Assembly: GCA_944387315.1 (NCBI GenBank)
Contig: CALXEL010000026.1
Location: forward strand, 1 to 33,662
DNA from: an uncultured Clostridia bacterium
Lineage (GTDB): Bacteria; Bacillota; Clostridia; Oscillospirales; Ruminococcaceae
Reading direction: 5' to 3'
Length of the DNA stretch: 33,662 nt
Shown here in pieces: positions 15,637-23,079 of this stretch. A program made the position numbers and the translations under genes. Positions within the stretch are counted from its first letter, which is position 1. Each line of letters starts with the position of its first letter. The notes beneath the pieces were generated by a model, which saw nothing but the letters and a program-made list of their open reading frames with translations, was not told the DNA's origin and did not search any database.

Positions 15637-17366
15637 TATCTGGACACCTCCTCAGCCGAGAATTGGGAGTATACAATTTCCCGATAGACATCACAGTTTT
15701 CAAGCAGCTCTTTATGGGTTCCAATACCAGCCACTTCTCCCCCATTGAGCACAATAATCTGGTCCGCATCTACAATGGTGGATACCCGTTGAGCAATCAA
15801 AAGTACAGTGGCGTCTCCAGTTTCTTCCCGCAAAGCTTTACGCAAAGCGTAATCTGTTTTAAAATCCAATGCGGAAAAACTGTCGTCAAAAATATAGATT
15901 TCCGGTTTTCTTACAATGGCCCGGGCAATAGAAAGCCGCTGTTTTTGCCCACCTGAAACATTGGTTCCTCCTTGGGCGATGGGGCTGTCAAACTTCTCCT
16001 CTTTCTCACTGATAAAGTCCAAAGCCTGGGCAATCCGGGCAGCTTTTTCTACTTCTTCCTCGGTGGCATTCTCTTTGCCATAGCGGATATTTTCCGCTAT
16101 AGTGCCGAAAAACAGGTTGGACTTCTGCGGTACAAACCCTATTTTTGCCCGCAGAGCCTTTTGTTGGTAATCCCGGACATCCACACCATCTACCAAAACC
16201 TGACCATGGGTGACATCATAAAACCGGGGGATTAAATGCACCAAGGTACTTTTTCCGCTGCCAGTACCACCAATAATAGCGGTGACTTCTCCCTTTTTGG
16301 CACAGAAAGATATGTGGGACAACGCAGGTGTATCCGCATTGGGATAGGAAAAAGAAACATCCCGGAACTCTATGGAACCCCGCTCTTTTCCCTCCTGTAC
16401 ACAATCCGGCTTATCCGAAATCACAGGCTGCGTTTCCAAAACCTCAAAAATACGGTTGACCGAGGTCAGAGCCCTGGGCACCATAATAAACATCAGGGAC
16501 ACCATGGTGAGAGACATCATAATCTGCATGACATATTGGACCACCGCCATAATATCTCCAACCATAATGTTCCCATAACTGACCTGAACCGCTCCTGTCC
16601 ACACAATGAGCACCGTCACAATGTTCAGAATCAGCATCTGGGTAGGCATCAGATAGCTCATGGCCCGGTTCATTTTAATGGCAGTATCGGTCAAGTCCTG
16701 ATTGGCCTTGGTAAATCGTTTTTCCTCATATTTTTCAGTATTAAAAGCCCGGATGACTCGAACACCAGTGAGTTTTTCCCGCAGCACCATATTGACCCGG
16801 TCCAGCTTTTCCTGCATCTTCTGGCTGATAGGCATAGCGTAACGAGCGATAGAAATCACCAGGATCACTAAAAAAGGGATGGCGATAAAAATGACCTTGG
16901 ACAGTTGGGGGCTTTTGGAATAGGCCATAAAAATCCCACCTAACGCCATTATGGGAGCGGTAAAAAACATACGGGTCAGAATCATAATAAAGTTCTGTAC
17001 CTGTGTAATATCATTGGTAGTACGGGTTATTAGAGAAGATGTGCCAAAGTGATCAAATTCTGTGAGGGAAAAGGTCTCTGCTTTCCGAAACACTTGGCTT
17101 CGCAAATTTTTGCCCACACCTGCGGAAATGCGGGAGGAAGCAAAACCATTGAGCATGGTACACGCTCCCGCAAAAACCGATAGAGCCAACATTTTTAGCC
17201 CTGTGGATAACACATAGGCGTTGTCCTGATTGGCAATGCCCACATCAATCACCTGAGACAACAGGTTGGGCAGGCTGAGGGTGGCATACACATTGCCAAT
17301 CACAGCCACAATTACCAAAATAAACAGCGGCGCAAAAGGCTTAATTGGGCCTAATAGTTTTTTCAT
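15636..17366 (-). CDS. ABC exporter half-transporter, degenerate-site subunit
   Basis: A 576-residue half-transporter with six transmembrane helices followed by an ATPase domain. Walker A is GGTGSGKST (about 366-374), the signature is canonical VSGGQKQR (about 472), and Walker B reads IYIFDDSFSALD, with Asp in place of the catalytic Glu. That substitution, combined with the partner's altered signature, is the established pattern of asymmetric heterodimers of the BmrCD/TmrAB/TM287-288 type: one ATP site hydrolyses, the other mainly binds. AAGGAGAG for this gene lies in the last codons of the marR gene, which ends 4 bp upstream. Confidence 0.94.
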   Translation of the reverse strand: MKKLLGPIKPFAPLFILVIVAVIGNVYATLSLPNLLSQVIDVGIANQDNAYVLSTGLKMLALSVFAGACTMLNGFASSRISAGVGKNLRSQVFRKAETFSLTEFDHFGTSSLITRTTNDITQVQNFIMILTRMFFTAPIMALGGIFMAYSKSPQLSKVIFIAIPFLVILVISIARYAMPISQKMQEKLDRVNMVLREKLTGVRVIRAFNTEKYEEKRFTKANQDLTDTAIKMNRAMSYLMPTQMLILNIVTVLIVWTGAVQVSYGNIMVGDIMAVVQYVMQIMMSLTMVSLMFIMVPRALTSVNRIFEVLETQPVISDKPDCVQEGKERGSIEFRDVSFSYPNADTPALSHISFCAKKGEVTAIIGGTGSGKSTLVHLIPRFYDVTHGQVLVDGVDVRDYQQKALRAKIGFVPQKSNLFFGTIAENIRYGKENATEEEVEKAARIAQALDFISEKEEKFDSPIAQGGTNVSGGQKQRLSIARAIVRKPEIYIFDDSFSALDFKTDYALRKALREETGDATVLLIAQRVSTIVDADQIIVLNGGEVAGIGTHKELLENCDVYREIVYSQFSAEEVSR

Positions 17367-17370
17367 ACAG

Positions 17371-17835
17371 TCACTCTCCTTGACTATCGTTGGATTTTCT
17401 CTCCTGGAGATAAGCCGCAGTCCGTTCCAACAGATTGGCTAACATCTCAGAATCCTCCTGTCCCAAGTGTTCCACCAATCCCTCAAACAGACGGTATGTT
17501 TTACTATGTTGTTGCTTCATGGCTTCAAAAGCTTGTGGTGTCAACGAGATGTATACAATTCTGCGATCGACTGTGCTATGTCTGCGCTTGACATAGCCTT
17601 TGTCTTCCAAACTGCGTAGTACAGGAGTGATAGTAGGTTGCTGCAGCCCCATCAGGCCACTGATCTGGGAAGGCATCAGTTCTGTAACTGCCTCGTTGGT
17701 ATTGTGGAGCAAACATTTAATGACTCCCATCTCTCCTGGTTTTAACTGATCGGTTCGATGGTTGATCATCACATAATGCCGAAAGGAATTACAGGAGCGA
17801 ATCAGCCGTTCGATTTTCTCACTGTTATCATCCAC
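17371..17835 (-). CDS. MarR-family regulator of the ABC exporter operon
   Basis: A 154-residue winged-helix regulator. PSQISGLMGLQQPTITPVLR forms the recognition helix region, and the wing holds VKRRHSTVDRRIVYISLT with the typical D-R-R basic tip. I place the start at GTG 17835 because GGAGGA stands six bases before it. The ATG at 17853 would place that ribosome site inside the coding region and has no site of its own. It is the first gene of a three-gene operon with the two exporter genes. Paired inverted repeats lie just downstream of its own -10, so it probably represses itself and the exporter until a toxic ligand binds. Confidence 0.91.
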   Translation of the reverse strand: MDDNSEKIERLIRSCNSFRHYVMINHRTDQLKPGEMGVIKCLLHNTNEAVTELMPSQISGLMGLQQPTITPVLRSLEDKGYVKRRHSTVDRRIVYISLTPQAFEAMKQQHSKTYRLFEGLVEHLGQEDSEMLANLLERTAAYLQERKSNDSQGE

Positions 17836-17861
17836 AACTTTTCCTCCTTCCATTTGTATAT

Positions 17862-17881
17862 TTAGGATACCTAATTATTAG
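17862..17881. promoter_or_regulatory. Probable MarR operator of the exporter operon
   Basis: Two overlapping inverted repeats: TTAGG-ATA-CCTAA (17862-17874) and CTAAT-T-ATTAG (17871-17881). They occupy the predicted start site and early leader, where a bound repressor would block transcription. Confidence 0.65.
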
Positions 17882-17890
17882 ATAAATCTG

Positions 17891-17919
17891 ATTATAGCAC
17901 CTACCCAGTAGGATGGCAA
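17891..17919 (-). promoter_or_regulatory. Promoter of the marR-ABC-ABC operon
   Basis: On the - strand, TTGCCA (17914-17919), a 17-bp spacer and perfect TATAAT (17891-17896). The -35 matches 5 of 6 positions. The predicted start falls at the edge of the operator. Confidence 0.85.
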
Positions 17920-17993
17920 TCAATTGCACAAAAATTCACAAAATATTTTTATATGTGTCAAATTATATATTAGGACTATTTAACCATCGGGTA

Positions 17994-18028
17994 CAAAAAA
18001 AGCGGAAGAGATTGCTCATCTCTCCGCT
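17994..18028 (-). terminator. Terminator of the XRE regulator gene
   Basis: An 11-bp stem with one bulge (AGCGGAGAGAT / ATCTCTTCCGCT on the - strand) is followed by seven T residues. It lies just past the XRE gene stop. Confidence 0.85.
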
Positions 18029-18050
18029 CTTTCTTGTTTCCCAGGTAAAA

Positions 18051-18410
18051 TCATTGTTTATCCGATTTGGCAATTAAAAAATTTAAGTATTCCATCAAAT
18101 TGCGCCGCCTGTTTTGATCTAATCCCAGCATTTGCTCCAACAACTGGCCCACTGTACAGGAATCCACAAATATCTGGGATAAGATTTCTTTTTCAGGTGG
18201 AATTTTATATTTGCTTTTTCCCAGCAGATATTCCACAGATACTTGATAATAATCAGCCAGGGTTAAAACGTGACGCAAAGGCAGCTCCCGGGCTCCCCTT
18301 TCATATTTGGAGTAATATTGTTGAGAGGTCCCCAACAACCGGGCAACCTGGGGCTGTGTTAAGTCGTGGTCCTCACGCAGCTCACGAATGATTTCATTAC
18401 ATTTTTTCAT
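18051..18410 (-). CDS. XRE-family HTH regulator
   Basis: A 119-residue DNA-binding protein. The N-terminal helix-turn-helix is clear: TQPQVARLLGTSQQYYSKYERGARELPLRHVLTLADYY, with the YSKYERG turn typical of Xre/Cro repressors. This is followed by the family's VSVEYLLG helix. The C-terminal 50 residues are helical and of unknown type, perhaps for oligomerisation. ATG 18410 is preceded by AGGAG at eight bases; a GTG seven codons earlier lies upstream of that site. No phage genes are nearby, so a chromosomal stress or developmental regulator is more likely than a prophage repressor. Target unknown; inverted repeats in its own upstream region are candidates. Confidence 0.88.
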   Translation of the reverse strand: MKKCNEIIRELREDHDLTQPQVARLLGTSQQYYSKYERGARELPLRHVLTLADYYQVSVEYLLGKSKYKIPPEKEILSQIFVDSCTVGQLLEQMLGLDQNRRRNLMEYLNFLIAKSDKQ

Positions 18411-18465
18411 ATATCCTGCTCCTAATTTCACTGTAACAAAATCGTATCACAAGCCACATTTGATG

Positions 18466-18516
18466 TATTGACTTCAATATAAAAATGGCTTATACTATCT
18501 ATATAATACGCCATTT
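18466..18516. promoter_or_regulatory. Overlapping divergent promoters and inverted repeats upstream of the XRE gene
   Basis: On the + strand TTGACT (18468-18473), 17 bp, TATACT (18491-18496) form a near-consensus promoter pointing away from the XRE gene. On the - strand, TTAAAT (18513-18518) and TATAAG (18489-18494, 18-bp spacer) could serve the XRE gene. TATTGA-CT-TCAATA (18466-18479) covers the + strand -35. AAATGGC/GCCATTT (18483-18489 and 18510-18516) flank both -10 elements and are operator candidates. Confidence 0.5.
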
Positions 18517-18540
18517 AAGATGTTTTATTCCCGTTTGTCG

Positions 18541-18580
18541 ACACAACAAAAAGGGAGGAGCGTCTTTTGCTCCTCCCTTT
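18541..18580 (-). terminator. Terminator of the ECF sigma/anti-sigma operon
   Basis: A 12-bp GC-rich stem (AAAGGGAGGAGC / GCTCCTCCCTTT, 7-nt loop) is followed on the - strand by TTTTTG. It lies 18 bp past the stop codon of the beta-propeller protein gene. Confidence 0.88.
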
Positions 18581-18598
18581 GGATTATAATAGAAACCA

Positions 18599-20383
18599 TT
18601 AATTTTGTATGTCCTGCAAAACTGGATTGGCAGGATCGCTGCAAAGTATAGAGATCGTTTCTCCATTATCGCCGGTCAAAGTCACTGTATCTTCCTCAAA
18701 TTGAGCTTGTACAGAGTCTCCAGTGACGGATACATTCTCAATGGAACCAACTAAAACCAAACTCTTCTCAAACAGGTAGAGAGAATATCCTGTATCCTTG
18801 GATGTGGTTACAACATACAGGATTCCATCATACCAGTTGAGAAAATCCGAATGGGGTATTGTACCCATCACCTGAGTAGAACCAGTCAATTCCAGTCCCT
18901 GTTCCAAACACTCAAAAGCATACAGTTGTGTTCCAGAGCCATTAGAATCTGTTACCATTCCCATTAAATACAGTTCCTCTGTCTCAAAGCAAACAGTGGA
19001 TTTGTCATCCATGCCCAAAACTGCTTTAGTGGTAGCTGGTGCCTGGTCATCCGACACCTCCAGCGCGGTTACTACTGCGTAGGTAGCAGTATCTATCTGA
19101 GAGGACAGGGTAATATCCTCTGAGCGCATTGGACGAACATCATGGCCTACACTGTCATAAGTACTTGGAATCAATTGCGCCAGTTGCGTATCATCGGCTC
19201 GGGCATCTCCACTCTTTTCATCAGAAGAAACTAGATAGAGGGTTCCGTCACAGACCTGAGAATCTAGATAGGTACCAGTCTGCTGAAATCTCCGTCTCAC
19301 TTTTGGAGAAGAAGGATTTGCGACGTCATAGACCACTGCCGTTGAAGCGGCTTGGCCTTCCAGTACAGAGCTTTCATTGTCATCAGAGAAATCAACCGCG
19401 TCCTCTTGCATTGTCTCTGACAAATCCTGATTATACTGGACAAACAGTGTCTGGGTATACGCAGAAATTGGATCGCTCAATTGGCTTTCCATCTCCAGTT
19501 CATTCCAATCTCCACTCTCCACCAGAACCAAACAGTCCTCCACCAGATAGGCCTCATACAGAGTGTCCTCTTCCTCTAACGGTATGGTGGAAACAACCTG
19601 TTCATTGGACGCATCCACAATCTGCACTTCTGTACTGCCTTGGGCATCGCTGTACAAATGATACCGGTAATTTTTATCCTGGCAAAGTACAGTTTGTTGA
19701 GGTGATGAGTCCGGCCGCTCCACCGGAGCTTGATTGGTCAGCATGGGACCAACAGTGTCAGCTGTCTGGGGGTTGGTTTTGCTACTTCCTCCTTCAGCTT
19801 TGTAAAAACCGCTGTCAGGAAAGCTTTTCTCCTGGGATGTTTGAGTGTCCCCCAGCGCTTGGCGAACAGCTGTATAGTCACTGGCCTGCTCCTCAGGCAT
19901 CATCGCCGGACTGGTTGACAACAGAGGTGCACCGTTGGACACCTGGTTGGGCGCAGCCTCAGGCACCGCATCAGAATCCAGCCGCTGGCCTTCTTCGGAT
20001 TCTGCACCAGTCGCCGAAGCCATAGAGCTGGATGAGAAATCCGCAGTCATACCGCTGGAACTATTGGTAGATACTCCCCCACGAGAATAGGTGTACCAAA
20101 TACCAACAATACACACGAAAGCCGCAGCCACCGACGCCATCTGGCGCATCCGTTTTCTGGACATTCCCTTTTTGGGCAGTGCCTCAAAATTTACCACATT
20201 ACCCGTTTGATCCTCTTCTACCACCGAATCCTGCTCTACCTCACTTAAGAGGGGGAGCAGATTCTTGCTTTTGAGAGATTCTGGCAGCGTAACATCATCA
20301 AGAGCCTGAAATGATTTGGAAACCTGGTCAATCAGCTGTTGTAATTCTTGTTCATCACAGAACTCATCCTCATGAGCGCTCAT
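18599..20383 (-). CDS. Membrane anti-sigma-like protein with beta-propeller ectodomain
   Basis: A 594-residue single-pass protein. Residues 1-80 are cytoplasmic and acidic (helical segment ELQQLIDQVSKSFQALDDV, then LPESL), ending in the basic stop KKGMSRKRMR. One membrane helix spans about 82-98. Outside, a Ser/Gly/Gln-rich stalk reaches about residue 230. A propeller-like region follows, with repeats such as VYDVANPSSPKVRRRFQQTG and GTLYLVSSDE, which resemble the Beta_propel (PF09826) family. It lies 17 bp after the ECF sigma gene. I infer that the cytoplasmic part holds the sigma factor and the ectodomain senses an envelope signal; the family assignment is better supported than the anti-sigma role. 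Confidence 0.82.
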   Translation of the reverse strand: MSAHEDEFCDEQELQQLIDQVSKSFQALDDVTLPESLKSKNLLPLLSEVEQDSVVEEDQTGNVVNFEALPKKGMSRKRMRQMASVAAAFVCIVGIWYTYSRGGVSTNSSSGMTADFSSSSMASATGAESEEGQRLDSDAVPEAAPNQVSNGAPLLSTSPAMMPEEQASDYTAVRQALGDTQTSQEKSFPDSGFYKAEGGSSKTNPQTADTVGPMLTNQAPVERPDSSPQQTVLCQDKNYRYHLYSDAQGSTEVQIVDASNEQVVSTIPLEEEDTLYEAYLVEDCLVLVESGDWNELEMESQLSDPISAYTQTLFVQYNQDLSETMQEDAVDFSDDNESSVLEGQAASTAVVYDVANPSSPKVRRRFQQTGTYLDSQVCDGTLYLVSSDEKSGDARADDTQLAQLIPSTYDSVGHDVRPMRSEDITLSSQIDTATYAVVTALEVSDDQAPATTKAVLGMDDKSTVCFETEELYLMGMVTDSNGSGTQLYAFECLEQGLELTGSTQVMGTIPHSDFLNWYDGILYVVTTSKDTGYSLYLFEKSLVLVGSIENVSVTGDSVQAQFEEDTVTLTGDNGETISILCSDPANPVLQDIQN

Positions 20384-20400
20384 GCAATCTCCCCCTTTCC

Positions 20401-20931
20401 CTATTCTTGCTCAAGCGTTTTCCTGAGCTTAATTAATGTGCGGTAAAGTTTTGAGCTCACTGTGCCATGGGGCATATCCATTATTTGAGAAATTTCCTTT
20501 GTTGTATAACCCTGCAAAACCGAAAGAACCACAATTGTCCTTTCATCCCTTTGCAGTTTATTTAGGGCGTCAAGAACTGTAACCCTCTCGCTGCAATCCG
20601 CCGTCTCTGGACTGACATCCGAGGGAGTCTCTATAAAATCCTCCAAATCTATATTTGGTTTTTCCTGTATGTAGCTGGCAATCTTCCGCTTGCACCGAAT
20701 GGAAAGAATCCGCATAATCCATGGACGGAAACTTCCCTCATCCCGCAGGTTTCGAATTCCCTTATACGCTTCGATAAAGGTCTCACTAACCACATCTTCC
20801 GCATCGTGAGGGTTACCCAGCGTGTACAGGGCCACTTTATAAAGATCCGTTGCTATCTGATCATAAAGGTCGGCAAAACTCTGGCTGTCACCCAGCTTGG
20901 CAGATCGTACTTTTTCGACGTCGAGTACCAA
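20401..20931 (-). CDS. ECF-type RNA polymerase sigma factor
   Basis: A 176-residue sigma-70 family protein with only regions 2 and 4. Region 2 is seen in SFADLYDQIATDLYKVALYTLGNPHDAEDVVSETF-type sequence ending in SFRPWIMRI (about residues 17-75). Region 4 is RTIVVLSVLQGYTTKEISQIMDMPHGTVSSKLYRTLIKLR near the C-terminus. An acidic linker separates the two. No ATG or GTG fits: the start is TTG at 20931, with GGTGGTG just upstream, suggesting low translation. It is followed by its probable membrane anti-sigma partner, the usual arrangement for extracytoplasmic-function factors. Confidence 0.92.
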   Translation of the reverse strand: MVLDVEKVRSAKLGDSQSFADLYDQIATDLYKVALYTLGNPHDAEDVVSETFIEAYKGIRNLRDEGSFRPWIMRILSIRCKRKIASYIQEKPNIDLEDFIETPSDVSPETADCSERVTVLDALNKLQRDERTIVVLSVLQGYTTKEISQIMDMPHGTVSSKLYRTLIKLRKTLEQE

Positions 20932-21246
20932 TTTAACACCACCATCTCTTCAGCGGCTCACTTATTTAGTGTACCGATTTCTATATTTTATTGCATTTCT
21001 TTCCAGATTTTACATTTTTGCAGGTTTTCCTGCATTATGTCGCAGAAAACGCAATCTGATATTTTTATTCAAGACATCTTTGGGATTCATCTTCCTATTT
21101 CCAACCAGTTGAAAACCGTCCCATAGATACCACATACTTTACCTATTATAATATATTTTCAGAAAAAAGCAAAACCTATAGAATAAACAAATAACCGCGT
21201 CTTCTCCTGTAAATCTTCCAGTGAGAATACGCGGTCTGTTTTTCTG
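20932..21246. other. Leader and control region of the ECF operon
   Basis: A 315-bp region without an established gene. On the - strand, TATAAT (21145-21150) with a weak TTTGCT 17 bp upstream (21168-21173) is a candidate promoter, giving a leader of about 200 nt. Within the leader are a 26-codon ORF (21010-21090, -) and a small hairpin TGCAGG-N4-CCTGCA (21019-21034). The left end of the polysaccharide-operon terminator is also here. Confidence 0.55.
21194..21235 (-). terminator. Terminator of the polysaccharide operon
   Basis: ACCGCGT-a-TTCTC pairs with GAGAA-g-ACGCGGT across a 16-nt loop (- strand) and is followed by TATTTGTTT. T-rich sequence on the other side could also stop + strand transcription. 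Confidence 0.7.
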
Positions 21247-22386
21247 TCATTCCTGTGGTTGGGAATAACCCTGTATATACTCAAAAATAGAGTCACACAC
21301 CTGGTCTATCTCTTTTGGCTCCAGGTAGGGATGCATGGGCAGAGAAAGCACCCGGTCAGCAGCAGTCTCCGCGTTAGGCATGGGCCAATTGGATCCCCCC
21401 ACCGCCTTCTGCCGGTTTAAAGGGATTGGATAGTAAATATTGGTGGGAATTCGTCTTTCAGTGAGGAACTCTCGCAGCTTGTCCCGCTGCTCTCTGCTCT
21501 CCAGCCCGATGGTGTACTGGGCAAAGCAGCAGAAGTAGCCTTCTGGTTGCTGTGGTGTTTTGACTATCTGTTCCAAACGCTGGGTATACTGTGCTGCCAC
21601 CTGTTGTCTGCGTTTAAGTTCATCAGGAAAAACCTTTAACTTTTCCAAAAGGACAGCCGCCTGTATGGTATCCAGACGGGCGTTGAGCCCTACCCGCCGA
21701 TTTTCATATTTATCTCTTCCCTTTCCATGGACCCGCAGGGACCGCAATAAATCGGCATCCTCCTGGGTATGGGCAAAAATGGCGCCCCCGTCCCCATAAC
21801 ACCCCAAAGGTTTGGCAGGAAAAAAGGAGGTACAGCCAAATCGCCCAAAACTCCCCGCTTTTTGACTCTGTAATGAGGCGCCAAAGCTTTGGGCAGCATC
21901 CTCAATAATCATTAGCCCATAGTCCTGGCAGATTTCACAGATCCTGGTGTAGTCGGCACACAAACCAAACAGATCCACCGGGATTACTGCTTTTAAGCGG
22001 ATGGGAGAATGGGAGCTGAGGTGTTTTTTTATGGTCTGTTCCAGGCAGAAAGGGTCCAGGTTGTAGGTATCCGGATTACAGTCGCAAAAAATAGGAACCG
22101 CCTGACACAACAAAATCACTTCGGCTGTGGCAAAAAAAGAAAAAGCAGTGGTGATGACCCCATCCCCCGGTCCAATGCCGCTGGCCATCAAAGCCATCAG
22201 CAAAGCATCGGTTCCGCTGGACACCGATACACATTCCGGTACCCCTGCCATCTGGGCCAATTGTTCCTCCAGTTCCTCCACCTGAGGGCCCATAATATAG
22301 CTTCCCTGGGACAGCACCTCCAGAACAGACTTTTCCATCTGAGGCCGCAACCGTTCATATTGGGTACGCAATCCTGAAAACTCCAT
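21247..22386 (-). CDS. DegT/DnrJ/EryC1 (WbpE-like) sugar aminotransferase
   Basis: A 379-residue PLP enzyme that transfers an amino group to a keto-sugar nucleotide. Seen are SSGTDALLMAL (about 58-68, phosphate binding), IIEDAAQSFGA (Asp to the PLP ring nitrogen) and SFFPAKPLG, with the Schiff-base Lys. HGKGRDKYENRRVGLNARLD follows, close to the WbpE/WlbC pattern for UDP-3-keto-GlcNAcA. GGAG stands nine bases before the ATG, 4 bp after the previous gene. It is the last gene of the operon. Together with the WlbA-like oxidoreductase at the other end, it would make a 3-amino-3-deoxy sugar. A 4-amino product cannot be fully excluded. Confidence 0.9.
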   Translation of the reverse strand: MEFSGLRTQYERLRPQMEKSVLEVLSQGSYIMGPQVEELEEQLAQMAGVPECVSVSSGTDALLMALMASGIGPGDGVITTAFSFFATAEVILLCQAVPIFCDCNPDTYNLDPFCLEQTIKKHLSSHSPIRLKAVIPVDLFGLCADYTRICEICQDYGLMIIEDAAQSFGASLQSQKAGSFGRFGCTSFFPAKPLGCYGDGGAIFAHTQEDADLLRSLRVHGKGRDKYENRRVGLNARLDTIQAAVLLEKLKVFPDELKRRQQVAAQYTQRLEQIVKTPQQPEGYFCCFAQYTIGLESREQRDKLREFLTERRIPTNIYYPIPLNRQKAVGGSNWPMPNAETAADRVLSLPMHPYLEPKEIDQVCDSIFEYIQGYSQPQE

Positions 22387-22390
22387 AATC

Positions 22391-23077
22391 TCACTCCATT
22401 TCCATCACACACTGGAGAGTTTCCAGCAGGATTTTTATATCTTCTATCAAGCTGAAATTTTTAAGATAATCCACATTCCACGCCATCTTTTCCGGCAATA
22501 TCCGCTTCAAATATACCTCCTGGCTATTCTGAACCGACAGGTACTTGGCCTCATCCCGAAAACGAATGGAGGCCCTGCTGGTCATACCCACTGGAAGCAA
22601 AAGCGTAGAACGCATCTGGGGCGTATATGCCTGTACAAACTCAGGAAGCTCTGGGCGTGGCCCCACCAGGGACATCTCTCCCCGCAGTACGTTGACAAGC
22701 TGGGGCAGCTCATCCAGCCGATACCGGCGCAGAACCCGTCCCAGAGGGGTAACCCGCTGATCTCCCGCCACCGAAAGCCCTCCTTTGCACTGACTGCCAG
22801 GGGACATGGTGCGGAATTTTAAAATAGTAAAAGGTTTGCCGTATCGACCAATCCGGGTTTGCCGAAACAAAATGGGGCCATCCCCCTGGGAAGCCAGAGC
22901 CAGTACAATCCCTCCAGTTACCGGAACCAGGATAATCAGCAGTCCCAAGGCGCCCATTAAATCCATCAGTCTTTTCATGGACAACTGCCATCTTTTCCCA
23001 TCCAGCTCCAGCCAGGCCTGACGGGAAATGGAATCTTTCATCCACTGGGGAAGCTGCTCATAGGCGGCCAAAGACAC
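22391..23077 (-). CDS. Initiating phosphoglycosyl transferase (PglC-type sugar transferase)
   Basis: A 228-residue monotopic membrane enzyme that moves a sugar phosphate from its UDP donor to undecaprenyl phosphate, the first step of repeat-unit synthesis. Features are a soluble 33-residue N-terminal extension, the membrane hairpin KRLMDLMGALGLLIILVPV, GPILFRQTRIGRYGKPF, LKFRTM, and the catalytic LDELPQLVNVLRGEMSLVGPRPELP with the Asp-Glu dyad. The start is GTG 23077, two bases after the preceding stop, with AGGGGGA upstream. The C-terminal LLLPVGMTSRASIRF is also typical. The transferred sugar is unknown; a modified HexNAc is likely in the family. Confidence 0.93.
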   Translation of the reverse strand: MSLAAYEQLPQWMKDSISRQAWLELDGKRWQLSMKRLMDLMGALGLLIILVPVTGGIVLALASQGDGPILFRQTRIGRYGKPFTILKFRTMSPGSQCKGGLSVAGDQRVTPLGRVLRRYRLDELPQLVNVLRGEMSLVGPRPELPEFVQAYTPQMRSTLLLPVGMTSRASIRFRDEAKYLSVQNSQEVYLKRILPEKMAWNVDYLKNFSLIEDIKILLETLQCVMEME

Positions 23078-23079
23078 CT

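Noticed and set aside
18051..18410. XRE regulator as a prophage repressor
   Set aside because: No integrase, structural or lysis genes and no attachment repeats nearby; neighbours are chromosomal regulators.
18522..18638. 38-codon + strand ORF downstream of the XRE-side promoter
   Set aside because: No ribosome site, and it runs through the GC-rich hairpin at 18550-18580 and into the antisense of a real gene.
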